Shown: one piece after another, positions 1 to 5,808 of the stretch
How the letters are laid out: the number at the start of each line of letters is the position of its first letter
How positions within the stretch are numbered: position 1 is the stretch's first letter
Assembly: GCA_003248845.1 (NCBI GenBank)
Contig: QFPD01000107.1
Coordinates: 1-7,036, forward strand
Direction: 5' to 3'
Length of the DNA stretch: 7,036 bases
Origin: Microbacterium sp.
Lineage (GTDB): Bacteria; Actinomycetota; Actinomycetes; Actinomycetales; Microbacteriaceae
The notes under the pieces: model-generated
Told to the model about the DNA's origin: nothing
The model's input: the letters and a program-made list of their open reading frames with translations, nothing else
Databases searched by the model: none
Translations under genes and position numbers: made by a program

Positions 1-38
1 CAACGCCGAGCGGTGGCGCCCGCGGGCCCCGGTGGATG

Positions 39-54
39 CGGGGGATAGCCCCCG
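39..54. other. Short GC hairpin upstream of the DUF4870 gene
   Basis: CGGGGG (39-44), loop ATAG (45-48) and CCCCCG (49-54) form a perfect 6-bp stem with a 4-nt loop. No T-tract follows. It could be the end of a terminator for an upstream gene outside the window, or chance in very GC-rich DNA. A 10-bp palindrome GCCCGCGGGC (18-27) lies just upstream. No gene is visible in positions 1-88. Confidence 0.3.
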
Positions 55-76
55 GGTCGTCGCGCCGCGGCGCCCC

Positions 77-82
77 TAGGCT
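77..82 (+). promoter_or_regulatory. -10 box of a probable leaderless promoter for the DUF4870 gene
   Basis: TAGGCT lies exactly six bases (83-88) before the ATG at 89. Transcription starting about seven bases after the box would begin at the start codon itself. No good -35 element is seen, and the only purine-rich element before the ATG is a weak GGA. The same TANNNT-N6-RTG spacing recurs at other genes in this window, which supports the call. Confidence 0.55.
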
Positions 83-88
83 GGACGC

Positions 89-463
89 ATGACGACTCCT
101 CCTCCGCAGCAGCCGCCGTTCCCGCAGCCGGTTCAGCCGATGAATCCGTCCGACGAGAAGCTGTGGGCGACGCTCGTCCACATCGGCGGGATCTTCATCG
201 GGTTCTGGTCGGCGCTCATCGGCTACCTCGTCCTCAAGGACCGAGGCCCGTTCGTCCGTGCGCACACCGCGACCGCGCTGAACTTCCAGCTGACGCTTCT
301 GATCGTCGAGATCGTGGGCTGGATCCTCACGATCGTCCTCATCGGCTTGGTGATCGTCGGGCTCGCGTACGTCGTGCGGATCGTCTTCTCGATCCTCGCC
401 GCGATCGCGGCGAACAAGGGCGAGTGGTACCGGTACCCGCTTTCGATCACCTTCGTCAGCTGA
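89..463 (+). CDS. DUF4870 domain-containing small membrane protein
   Basis: This 124-residue protein has a Pro/Gln-rich N-terminus (residues 2-20), then the DUF4870 pattern: a helix with LVHIGGIF (29-36), a loop with KDRGPFVRAHTATALNFQ (50-67), two adjoining hydrophobic helices (about 68-108) and the closing signature NKGEWYRYPLSI (109-120). The FVR-H-ALNFQ and G-E-YRYP signatures are typical of this Tic20-like integral membrane family, whose biochemical role is not established. Three membrane segments are likely, at about 26-49, 68-93 and 95-108. The start is set by the -10 box six bases upstream, implying a leaderless mRNA. The stop overlaps the stop of the convergent NAD-kinase-like gene by 8 bp. 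The family is near certain; the function is unknown. Confidence 0.93.
   Translation: MTTPPPQQPPFPQPVQPMNPSDEKLWATLVHIGGIFIGFWSALIGYLVLKDRGPFVRAHTATALNFQLTLLIVEIVGWILTIVLIGLVIVGLAYVVRIVFSILAAIAANKGEWYRYPLSITFVS
456..463. other. Palindromic 8-bp overlap containing both stop codons
   Basis: TCAGCTGA is its own reverse complement. Its TGA ends the DUF4870 gene on the + strand (461-463), and its TCA is the TGA that ends the NAD-kinase-like gene on the - strand (456-458). The two convergent genes therefore share their last 8 bp, leaving no room for a terminator between them. Confidence 0.95.
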
Positions 464-1394
464 CCTCGGCATCCGTCATCGCCCCGCTCGCGCCGGTGAC
501 GGTGACGAGCGTCCGATCGGCGACAGTGACGCGCACGCGCTGCCCCCACGACAGCGTCAGTCGATCCGCCTCCATGCCGTCGCCGAAGGCGACGAGCTGA
601 TCCGACTCGACCCGGAGGTCCAGCGCGGCATCGTCGAGCCGACCGGCGATGAGCTCGGCGCCGGTGCTGGGTGATGGCCACGGCTCGCGGACGAACCACG
701 CCAGCGCGCGGTCGGTCGGGCCGGGAAGGGGGAGGTCGGGTGCCTGGATGCGGGCGATCGACCGGCACCACCCGGTGGCGCCCGTGCCGGTGCCCACGAT
801 CACGCCCGACGACGACTGCCGCTCGTCGCGGCCACCGACCGAGAGTGCGTAGCGGGCGGATTGATGCCCGGCCTGCCCGATCATCACTTCGTTGAGTGCG
901 ATGAGCGTCTGGCCGTCGTCGGTGCGCACCTGCACCATTGCGCGCTCGCAGACGGATGCCGCGCCGGCGTAGGCGGCCTCGGCGAGGGCCGCCCCGGCTG
1001 CTGGCGCGTGGGGCACGAGGATGCCGGCGTTCCGGCCCGGGAGCGGGTCGATCCCGATCACGGGCTGCGCGTCGAGGTATTTCGCCGCGTTGGCGACGAG
1101 CCCGTCCTGCCCGACGACGAGGACCACGTCGCCGGGCTCGAACACGAAGCGGGCCAGATCGCCCCGCTCGACCGATGCCCGCCGCCAGTCGGGCGGGATA
1201 CCCGCCGCGACGTCGGCGAGCGCCGCGCGGATGCGCTCGTCGCGTTCCTCGACGCCCGCGAGGCTCTGCCCGCGCTGATCGAGGAAGAAGGCGACCTGGC
1301 CGCGCGTCCCGTGGCGGGCGAGCAGTTCGGTCAGCTCGCTCGTGCGGTGCACGACAACGGCCCGAGGGGTCGCTGCCCTGCCGGACCCGGCCAT
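456..1394 (-). CDS. NAD kinase-like (ATP-NAD kinase/diacylglycerol kinase superfamily) protein
   Basis: This 312-residue protein has the order of motifs of the NAD kinase fold. A nucleotide-binding segment VVLVVGQDGL (90-99) stands where NAD kinases have GGDG. GIDPLPGRNAGIL (114-126) matches the usual GIN-G-LGFL turn. LNEVMIG (167-173) matches the conserved NE motif that contacts NAD. SGVIVGTGTGATGW (196-209) matches the C-terminal GLIVSTPTGSTAY region. Family knowledge suggests ATP- or polyphosphate-dependent phosphorylation of NAD(H), but the changes (GGDG to GQDG, STPTGSTAY to GTGTGATGW) mean the substrate may differ or activity may be lost. It starts one base after the SPFH stop, with a strong ribosome site (CCTCC on +, 1403-1407), so the two are co-transcribed and probably translationally coupled. 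It should share the palindrome-controlled promoter at 2447-2475. It is unlikely to be the sole housekeeping NAD kinase. Confidence 0.82.
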   Translation of the reverse strand: MAGSGRAATPRAVVVHRTSELTELLARHGTRGQVAFFLDQRGQSLAGVEERDERIRAALADVAAGIPPDWRRASVERGDLARFVFEPGDVVLVVGQDGLVANAAKYLDAQPVIGIDPLPGRNAGILVPHAPAAGAALAEAAYAGAASVCERAMVQVRTDDGQTLIALNEVMIGQAGHQSARYALSVGGRDERQSSSGVIVGTGTGATGWCRSIARIQAPDLPLPGPTDRALAWFVREPWPSPSTGAELIAGRLDDAALDLRVESDQLVAFGDGMEADRLTLSWGQRVRVTVADRTLVTVTGASGAMTDAEVS

Positions 1395-1395
1395 C

Positions 1396-2415
1396 TCACC
1401 GGCCTCCGCCCGCGGCTCCGGCCCGCGCTCCGAGTCGACCGACGAGGTCGGTCAGAACGTCGGGTGTGAGCGTGAGGTGGTCGATGCTCGGCAGGCTTCC
1501 GGCGAGCTCGCGCAGGGCGAGGGCCGTGAGCACACCGACGGGAACGTCCTGCAACGCGGCCATGCGGGCGCGCTCGGCGGCTCCGGCGGCCTCGCCGAGC
1601 GCGCGGTCGGCGTCGGCGCGTGCCTGGGCGTTCGTGCGGATCCGCTCGGCATCTGCTCCCGCGGCGATTCCGGCCGCCACGGCGGCCTGCTCGGCCTCGA
1701 TGCGGGCGTTCCGGCCGCGCGCCTCGACGAGTTCTTCCTGGCGACGCGCGAGTTCCACCTGATTCGACAGCTCGTTCTCGCCGATCGCGGCCTCGCGTTC
1801 GACGGCGAGGGCCCGCCGCGCGAAGGTCGCCTTGTCGGCATCCTGCTGAATGGACTCGCGCGCGGGTGTCTGCAGCGCACGCTCGACGTCGGGCTCGGCG
1901 CGAAGCACCGAGAATCGCACGCCGACGATCGCGATGCCGAGGTCGGCGAGGCGCGTGTCGGCGGCGAGCATCGCGGTCGCGGACGCGCCGAGATCGGCGA
2001 GGTCGGCGCGCAGTGCCGCATCGAGTGTCTGCGACTGGAGGAGGTGCACGACCGCCGCCGTCGCGGCGCCGTGCAGGGGCGCGGCGATCGCATCGAGCGG
2101 CTGTTCGGCCCAGATGCCCGTCGCCAGGTCGATGGAGAAGTCGATGCGCCGCGCGGCGAGCTCGGGGTCGACGATCCGATACGTCGTGGTCACGGGCGCG
2201 GACAGTTGCTGCAGATCGGCCGTCCGCAGCGTCACGACGATCGAGAGCTCGCGGTCGTCGAGGGGAACTTCGCTGATCGCCGCGTCGAGGGCGCGGAACC
2301 AGAAGGCCTGCCCCGAACCGGTGTGGCGCAGCGCGCCGCGCCGGAAGTGGGCGATGTGCATCGTGGGGTTCGTGCTGAGGTGCCGGATGAAGGGGCGCCG
2401 GGTGATGGTGGCCAT
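1396..2415 (-). CDS. SPFH/band-7 domain protein without an N-terminal membrane anchor
   Basis: This 339-residue protein is of the stomatin/prohibitin/flotillin superfamily. The beta-rich SPFH domain spans about residues 10-175; recognisable stretches include TLRTADLQQLSAPVTTTYRI (62-81) and LADLGIAIVGVRFSVL (156-171). A long Ala/Glu/Arg-rich helical region (about 175-300, AREREAA and RRQEELVEAR-like) predicts a coiled coil for oligomerisation. Unlike flotillins or stomatins, the N-terminus has no hydrophobic segment, so it probably acts in the cytosol or only peripherally at the membrane. The ATG at 2415 is chosen because it has a GAAAGG ribosome site eight bases upstream and a well-spaced promoter behind it. 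The open frame runs further upstream to 3051, but only antisense to the NUDIX gene. It heads an operon with the NAD-kinase-like gene (1-nt gap). A scaffold role is inferred. Confidence 0.88.
   Translation of the reverse strand: MATITRRPFIRHLSTNPTMHIAHFRRGALRHTGSGQAFWFRALDAAISEVPLDDRELSIVVTLRTADLQQLSAPVTTTYRIVDPELAARRIDFSIDLATGIWAEQPLDAIAAPLHGAATAAVVHLLQSQTLDAALRADLADLGASATAMLAADTRLADLGIAIVGVRFSVLRAEPDVERALQTPARESIQQDADKATFARRALAVEREAAIGENELSNQVELARRQEELVEARGRNARIEAEQAAVAAGIAAGADAERIRTNAQARADADRALGEAAGAAERARMAALQDVPVGVLTALALRELAGSLPSIDHLTLTPDVLTDLVGRLGARAGAAGGGR
1403..1407 (-). promoter_or_regulatory. Ribosome binding site of the NAD-kinase-like gene
   Basis: On the minus strand this reads GGAGG, eight bases before the ATG at 1394. 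It lies inside the last codons of the SPFH gene. It fixes the start of the downstream gene and points to translational coupling. Confidence 0.75.
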
Positions 2416-2423
2416 GGTGTCCG

Positions 2424-2429
2424 CCTTTC
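2424..2429 (-). promoter_or_regulatory. Ribosome binding site of the SPFH gene
   Basis: On the minus strand this reads GAAAGG, eight bases upstream of the ATG at 2415. It lies in the short leader predicted from the promoter at 2447-2475, and it decides the start. This gene therefore has a leader, unlike the apparently leaderless neighbours. Confidence 0.65.
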
Positions 2430-2432
2430 TCG

Positions 2433-2453
2433 TTAGTGTCACTATGACGATAA
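2433..2453. promoter_or_regulatory. Operator palindrome 1 (probable NUDIX-regulator site)
   Basis: The arms TTAGTGTCA (2433-2441) and TGACGATAA (2445-2453) flank a 3-bp centre CTA. The arms pair at 7 of 9 positions. It covers the -10 box of the SPFH promoter and the expected transcription start near 2440, a position suited to repression. It has the same 9-3-9 design as the second palindrome 33 bp away (centre to centre), about three helical turns. Assignment to the adjacent NrtR-like protein is inferred from position. Confidence 0.7.
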
Positions 2454-2475
2454 CTTGCTCCCGACTTATCGTCAA
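2447..2475 (-). promoter_or_regulatory. Sigma-70-type promoter of the SPFH/NAD-kinase-like operon
   Basis: On the minus strand, TTGACG (-35; 2475-2470) and TATCGT (-10; 2452-2447) are separated by exactly 17 bases. TTGACG matches consensus at 5 of 6 positions and TATCGT at 4 of 6. Transcription would start near 2440, leaving a leader of about 25 bases that contains the ribosome site. Both boxes lie inside the two operator palindromes, so a bound repressor would block RNA polymerase. Confidence 0.68.
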
Positions 2476-2486
2476 GATGACGATTT
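2466..2486. promoter_or_regulatory. Operator palindrome 2 (probable NUDIX-regulator site)
   Basis: The arms TTATCGTCA (2466-2474) and TGACGATTT (2478-2486) flank the 3-bp centre AGA, with a perfect inner 7-bp inverted repeat (ATCGTCA/TGACGAT). The left arm is the exact reverse complement of the right arm of palindrome 1. It covers the SPFH -35 box and the region just upstream of the NUDIX -10 box, so one protein could control both directions. Confidence 0.75.
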
Positions 2487-2490
2487 GCGG

Positions 2491-2496
2491 TAGTCT
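2491..2496 (+). promoter_or_regulatory. -10 box of a probable leaderless promoter for the NUDIX gene
   Basis: TAGTCT lies exactly six bases before the GTG at 2503. No ribosome site precedes the GTG, so a leaderless transcript is likely. The matching -35 position falls within palindrome 2 (for example TTATCG at 2466-2471 with a 19-bp spacer), and no good -35 match is present. Autoregulation is therefore plausible. Confidence 0.6.
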
Positions 2497-2502
2497 GGCG
2501 CG

Positions 2503-3186
2503 GTGAATCCCTTCTCCTCGGCGGTCGCCGTCGACCTCGTCGTGCTCACCATTCGCGATCGCGCGCTGCACGTCCTGCTCGTCGAGCGCGGCATCGAGCC
2601 GGATGCCGGCATGTGGGCCCTCCCGGGCGGGTTCGTCCTGAGCGGTGAGGATCTCGAGGCCGCGGCATACCGGGAGCTCGCGGAGGAGACGGGTGTGAGC
2701 ACCGGCATCCACCTCGAGCAGGTGCGCACGTACGGCGCTCCAGGGCGCGATCCGCGCGGGCGCGTCGTGAGTGTCGCGTGGCTCGCTCTCGCGCCCGATC
2801 TCGCCGAACCCGCCGCCGGGTCGGACGCCCGCTCCGCGCAGTGGTGGCCGGTCGCCGAGGTCGAGTCTGCGCATCTGCGGCTGGCCTTCGACCACGTCGA
2901 GATCTTCGCGGATGCCGTGGAGCGCGCGCGCGCGAAGCTCGAGTACTCTGCGCTGGCGACGGCCTTCTGCGCGCCCGAGTTCACGATCGCGCAGCTGCGC
3001 GCCGTCTACGAGGCGGTCTGGGGCACGGGGCTCGACCCGCGCAACTTCCATCGCAAGATCACCGGGGCCGCCGGTTTCGTCGAGCCGACCGGCGGCACGG
3101 TGCGCGACGGCGGACGACCCGCGCAGCTGTTCCGTCGCGGCCCCGTCGGACAGCTCCAGCCCCCGTTCACCCGGCCGGAGGCTTGA
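2503..3186 (+). CDS. NUDIX hydrolase-type transcriptional regulator, NrtR-like
   Basis: This 227-residue protein has an N-terminal NUDIX domain (about 5-140) and a C-terminal winged helix (about 150-213). The Nudix box at 43-65 fits GX5EX7REUXEEXGU in full (G43, E49, R57, E58, E61, E62, G64). The C-terminal segment FTIAQLRAVYEAVWG (160-174), then LDPRNFHRKI (177-186) and GGRPAQLFRR (203-212), is the signature of NrtR-family DNA-binding domains. NrtR proteins sense NAD-pathway metabolites such as ADP-ribose, and most repress NAD or sugar-use genes. The intact box suggests it might also hydrolyse its ligand. The GTG start is set by the TANNNT-N6 promoter spacing and the absence of upstream homology. 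It is divergent from the SPFH/NAD-kinase-like operon across the twin palindromes, so it is the likely regulator of both sides. Eight bases separate its stop from that of the convergent methyltransferase gene. Confidence 0.9.
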   Translation: MNPFSSAVAVDLVVLTIRDRALHVLLVERGIEPDAGMWALPGGFVLSGEDLEAAAYRELAEETGVSTGIHLEQVRTYGAPGRDPRGRVVSVAWLALAPDLAEPAAGSDARSAQWWPVAEVESAHLRLAFDHVEIFADAVERARAKLEYSALATAFCAPEFTIAQLRAVYEAVWGTGLDPRNFHRKITGAAGFVEPTGGTVRDGGRPAQLFRRGPVGQLQPPFTRPEA

Positions 3187-3194
3187 CGGGTCCC

Positions 3195-4766
3195 TCAGCC
3201 GTCGAGGGCGCGCCGCGCGACGAGGAGCATGTGCGTGTCGGGCCAGTCGAGCGGAGCGTCCCCCTCATCCAGGAGGGATGCCGCGGGCGCGAAGCGATTC
3301 TCGACGAGCCAGTCGTTGCGCCACGGCCCCGACCGCTCGTCGACCTCGAGCCCGACCGACGCGACCAGATCGCGCCAGTGCGTGAACGACAGCGCGCAGA
3401 AGCGCTCGTGCATCTCGGAGAGCCAGTTGCGGGTGTACGAGACGGTCTCGAGGAACTCCATGGCATCCGCGAGCCGCAGCTGAATGGTGCGCTCGTCGCA
3501 GACCTCGTAGTCCCAGCGCTCGCCGCTGAGCGCGGTGAAGTCCTGCGCGAACTGCGCGACGCGACTGCCGACGGGGAGGGCGTCGAGCACGGCCGCGATC
3601 TCGTCGTTCGTGCCCCGCAGCGTGCGCGCCGGCGTCGTCACGTCGCCGTCCGTCATGCGCAGGCGCACGATCCGGTCGGGGTCGTCCGGGCCGCACACGT
3701 CGGAGTTGATCCAGACGCCGCCGGGCATCGTCTGCGCCGCGATCGCCCGGGCGAACGCGCGCAGCGCGTTCATGCCGTCGCCGTACGAGTAGATCTCGTG
3801 CGTCAAAGCGAAGCTCATCGTCGTTGCGATGGTGCGGTCGGGGAAGAGTCCGCCGGCGAGGATGTTGCGGCGATAGAAGAACGTGTTCGGGTTCGCGAAG
3901 GCGCCCTCCGCCTTCTTGTGCTCGCACGCGGCGTAGAGCTCAGGGGCGACCTCGACGCCGATCAGGTCGGACTCAGCGAGCGCGGGGTCGCGCGCGGCGA
4001 GCTCGAGCATCGCACCGGTGGCGCAGCCGAGGTCCGCGATCCGCCCGGGGACGATCCACGGGCGCGCCTGGGCCCACTTGCGATCGGCGGCCTGCTCGAA
4101 CGAGCGGCTGTAGGTGCGGTAGTCACGGGTCTGGGTGAGTCCGCCGTCGTCGCCGATGACGGGGTCCGCCGCGATCGCCGTCGCGGAGGCCGCGAGCCCG
4201 TACCGGTCGATGATGTCGATGCTGGCCGGATGGGCGTCGGCACGCCAGGCATCGGAGCCCGCGGCGAGCAGATCGAGCAGCTCCCAGGGCGTGCGCGGCG
4301 CGTCGGGGTGGGCGTGCTCCATCGGCGCGATGCGGTAGCCGAGCGTGCGGTACATCTCGGCGACCTGCGGCGTCGAGGTGGCGACGACCGTGGTCGCGGG
4401 AGCCGGCAGGATGCCGCTCGTCAGGGCGTACGCGATCTCCTTCAGAGTGATCTCGGCGAAGCGCGGCGTCGGGGCGACATCCACGACCGGCACGACGAGC
4501 GACGGAAGGTCCTCGACATGGGCGAGGATCTCGATCGCCGCCTCCCGGCGATGGGCCGGGAACGGGTTCCGGCGCGTGCCCGCCTGATTCGCGCTGGTGA
4601 CGGCCCACACGACAATGGCGTCCGGGGCGGCCATGATCTCGGCGCCGGCGTCGTCAAGCGCATCGCCTGCGAGCAGGCCCCGCAGGTACGACGCCTGGAA
4701 CCGGGTGAGCAGGTGGTGCCGCCCGGGGACGATGACGTGCTGGACTTCCGATCGGCGCGCGCTCAC
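3195..4766 (-). CDS. Fusion of a degenerate NMN adenylyltransferase-like domain and a class I SAM methyltransferase
   Basis: This is a 523-residue protein. The N-terminal part (about 8-170) resembles archaeal/NadR-type NMN adenylyltransferases. TRFQASYLRGL (21-31) aligns with GRFQPFHxGHL, and IVVWAVTSANQAGTRRNPF (51-69) with the IIGIGSAQ-NPFT stretch, followed by R73-R74-E75. The catalytic HxGH is replaced by YLRG (27-30), so adenylyl transfer is doubtful and the domain may only bind a nucleotide. The C-terminal part is a Rossmann methyltransferase: motif I DLGCATG (245-251) after PGRIA, and acidic E272 in LIGVEVAP for SAM ribose binding. The substrate is unknown. The GTG at 4766 is chosen because a TAACGT box lies six bases upstream and no stronger start or ribosome site is seen. 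It is convergent with the NUDIX gene and divergent from the aldo/keto reductase. The methyltransferase call is firm; the N-terminal assignment is moderately firm, by motif reading only. Confidence 0.83.
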   Translation of the reverse strand: MSARRSEVQHVIVPGRHHLLTRFQASYLRGLLAGDALDDAGAEIMAAPDAIVVWAVTSANQAGTRRNPFPAHRREAAIEILAHVEDLPSLVVPVVDVAPTPRFAEITLKEIAYALTSGILPAPATTVVATSTPQVAEMYRTLGYRIAPMEHAHPDAPRTPWELLDLLAAGSDAWRADAHPASIDIIDRYGLAASATAIAADPVIGDDGGLTQTRDYRTYSRSFEQAADRKWAQARPWIVPGRIADLGCATGAMLELAARDPALAESDLIGVEVAPELYAACEHKKAEGAFANPNTFFYRRNILAGGLFPDRTIATTMSFALTHEIYSYGDGMNALRAFARAIAAQTMPGGVWINSDVCGPDDPDRIVRLRMTDGDVTTPARTLRGTNDEIAAVLDALPVGSRVAQFAQDFTALSGERWDYEVCDERTIQLRLADAMEFLETVSYTRNWLSEMHERFCALSFTHWRDLVASVGLEVDERSGPWRNDWLVENRFAPAASLLDEGDAPLDWPDTHMLLVARRALDG

Positions 4767-4772
4767 CCCACC

Positions 4773-4778
4773 ACGTTA
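4773..4778 (-). promoter_or_regulatory. -10 box of a probable leaderless promoter for the fusion methyltransferase gene
   Basis: On the minus strand this reads TAACGT, six bases before the GTG at 4766. The match to TATAAT is modest (3 of 6) and no clear -35 is seen. The call rests mainly on the spacing shared with the other genes here. Confidence 0.42.
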
Positions 4779-4817
4779 GTCACGCCCGGCTTGCGGATCA
4801 TCGACGGGTCCTCGGCC

Positions 4818-4846
4818 TCGACCGCTCCCGCGCCGGCGATTAGAGT
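4818..4846 (+). promoter_or_regulatory. Promoter of the aldo/keto reductase gene, probably leaderless
   Basis: TCGACC (4818-4823) as a -35, a 17-bp spacer and TAGAGT (4841-4846) as a -10 lie upstream of the ATG at 4853. The -10 box is six bases before the ATG and no ribosome site is present. None of the TGACGAT arms of the SPFH/NUDIX operators occur in this intergenic region, so this gene is probably outside that control. Confidence 0.55.
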
Positions 4847-4852
4847 CGACGG

Positions 4853-5797
4853 ATGCCAGCCGTCAGAACCGTCCCGCTCGGATCCACCGCCACCGCCGTC
4901 CCGAACATCGTGCTGGGACTCATGCGCATCGCCGAGTCGAGCGACGACGAGGTGCGCGCACTCGTCGGGACAGCCCGCGACGCGGGCATCGACTTCTTCG
5001 ACCATGCCGACATCTACGGGCCGCAGCTGCACGCGTGCGAGCGTCGGTTCGCCGAGGCGCTGCAGCTCTCGTCGTCCGAGCGCGCCGAGATCACCATCCA
5101 GTCGAAGGCGGGCATCGTCAAGGACGGTCCGTACTACGACTTCTCGTACGACCACATCGTCGGAACGGTCGAGGGCTCGCTCGAGGCGCTGCGCACCGAC
5201 TACCTCGACATCCTGCTGCTGCACCGGCCCGACCCCCTCATCGAGCCCGACGAGGTCGCTCGCGCGTTCGACCACCTCGAACAGTCGGGCAAGGTGCGCG
5301 CTTTCGGCGTCTCGAATCACACTCCGCGCCAGATCGACCTGCTGCGTGCGTCGGTGCGGCAGCCGATCGTCGCGAACCAGCTGCAGCTGTCGATCCCGCA
5401 CGCCCCGATCATCGCGCAGGGCGTCGCCGCCAACATGTCGGGCCTGGCGCAGGCCGTCACCGAGGACGGCGGCGGCATCGTCGACTACTGCCGCGTGAAC
5501 AACATCACGATCCAGGCGTGGTCGCCGCTGCAGTCGGGGACGGATGCCGGGGTCTTCCTCGGCTCGGACGCCTACCCCGAGCTGAATGCCGTGATCGACC
5601 GGCTCGCAGCGCAGTACGACGTGCCCCCGATCGCGATCGCGACCGCGTGGATCACCCGGCACCCCGCGGGCATGCAGGTCGTGCTCGGCACGACCACGCC
5701 GCAGCGCGTCGCAGACGCGGCGCAGGGCTCGGACATTCCGCTGACGCGCCCGGAGTGGTACGAGCTGTTCCGCGCCTCGGGGCACCGCGTCCCGTGA
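4853..5797 (+). CDS. Aldo/keto reductase, YdhF-like
   Basis: This 314-residue protein has the length of a normal (beta/alpha)8 aldo/keto reductase. The catalytic tetrad is visible: D50 (in DFFDHADIYG), Y55, K85 (in IQSKAG) and H124 (in LLLHRPDPLIEPDEVA). The HRPDPL segment and QSGKVRAFGVSN (144-155) closely resemble E. coli YdhF. The cofactor motif near the end, GTTTPQR (279-285), is where this family binds NADP(H). It should reduce a carbonyl substrate with NADPH in the cytosol; the physiological substrate is unknown. The start is set by the TAGAGT-N6-ATG arrangement. It stands alone in its transcript: divergent from the fusion methyltransferase and followed after 17 bases by a strong hairpin. 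It links to the NAD theme only through cofactor use, which is weak evidence of shared function. Confidence 0.93.
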   Translation: MPAVRTVPLGSTATAVPNIVLGLMRIAESSDDEVRALVGTARDAGIDFFDHADIYGPQLHACERRFAEALQLSSSERAEITIQSKAGIVKDGPYYDFSYDHIVGTVEGSLEALRTDYLDILLLHRPDPLIEPDEVARAFDHLEQSGKVRAFGVSNHTPRQIDLLRASVRQPIVANQLQLSIPHAPIIAQGVAANMSGLAQAVTEDGGGIVDYCRVNNITIQAWSPLQSGTDAGVFLGSDAYPELNAVIDRLAAQYDVPPIAIATAWITRHPAGMQVVLGTTTPQRVADAAQGSDIPLTRPEWYELFRASGHRVP

Positions 5798-5808
5798 CGC
5801 CGCCCGGC

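Noticed and set aside
1342..2436. A 364-codon open frame on the plus strand opposite the SPFH gene
   Set aside because: It is a compositional shadow. The minus strand has SPFH and coiled-coil features plus a promoter and ribosome site.
2416..3051. N-terminal extension of the SPFH frame to 3051
   Set aside because: The extra 212 codons lie across the palindromic control region and antisense to the NUDIX gene, lack SPFH similarity, and the ATG at 2415 has its own ribosome site and promoter.
3185..3208. Possible terminator between the convergent NUDIX and methyltransferase genes
   Set aside because: Only competing 5-bp stems (GACGG/CCGTC and CCCTC/GAGGG) are present, overlapping each other and the coding ends, with no T-run. 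This is not enough to call.
4767..4852. A third copy of the TGACGAT operator between the methyltransferase and reductase genes
   Set aside because: I looked on both strands and found no TGACGAT or ATCGTCA arm there, so I do not extend the regulon to these genes on sequence evidence.
2778..5498. A 906-codon open frame on the plus strand spanning three genes
   Set aside because: It overlaps the NUDIX gene out of frame, runs antisense to the fusion methyltransferase and ends out of frame in the aldo/keto reductase. Its product is Arg-rich low complexity with no recognisable domain, as expected of empty frames in high-GC DNA.
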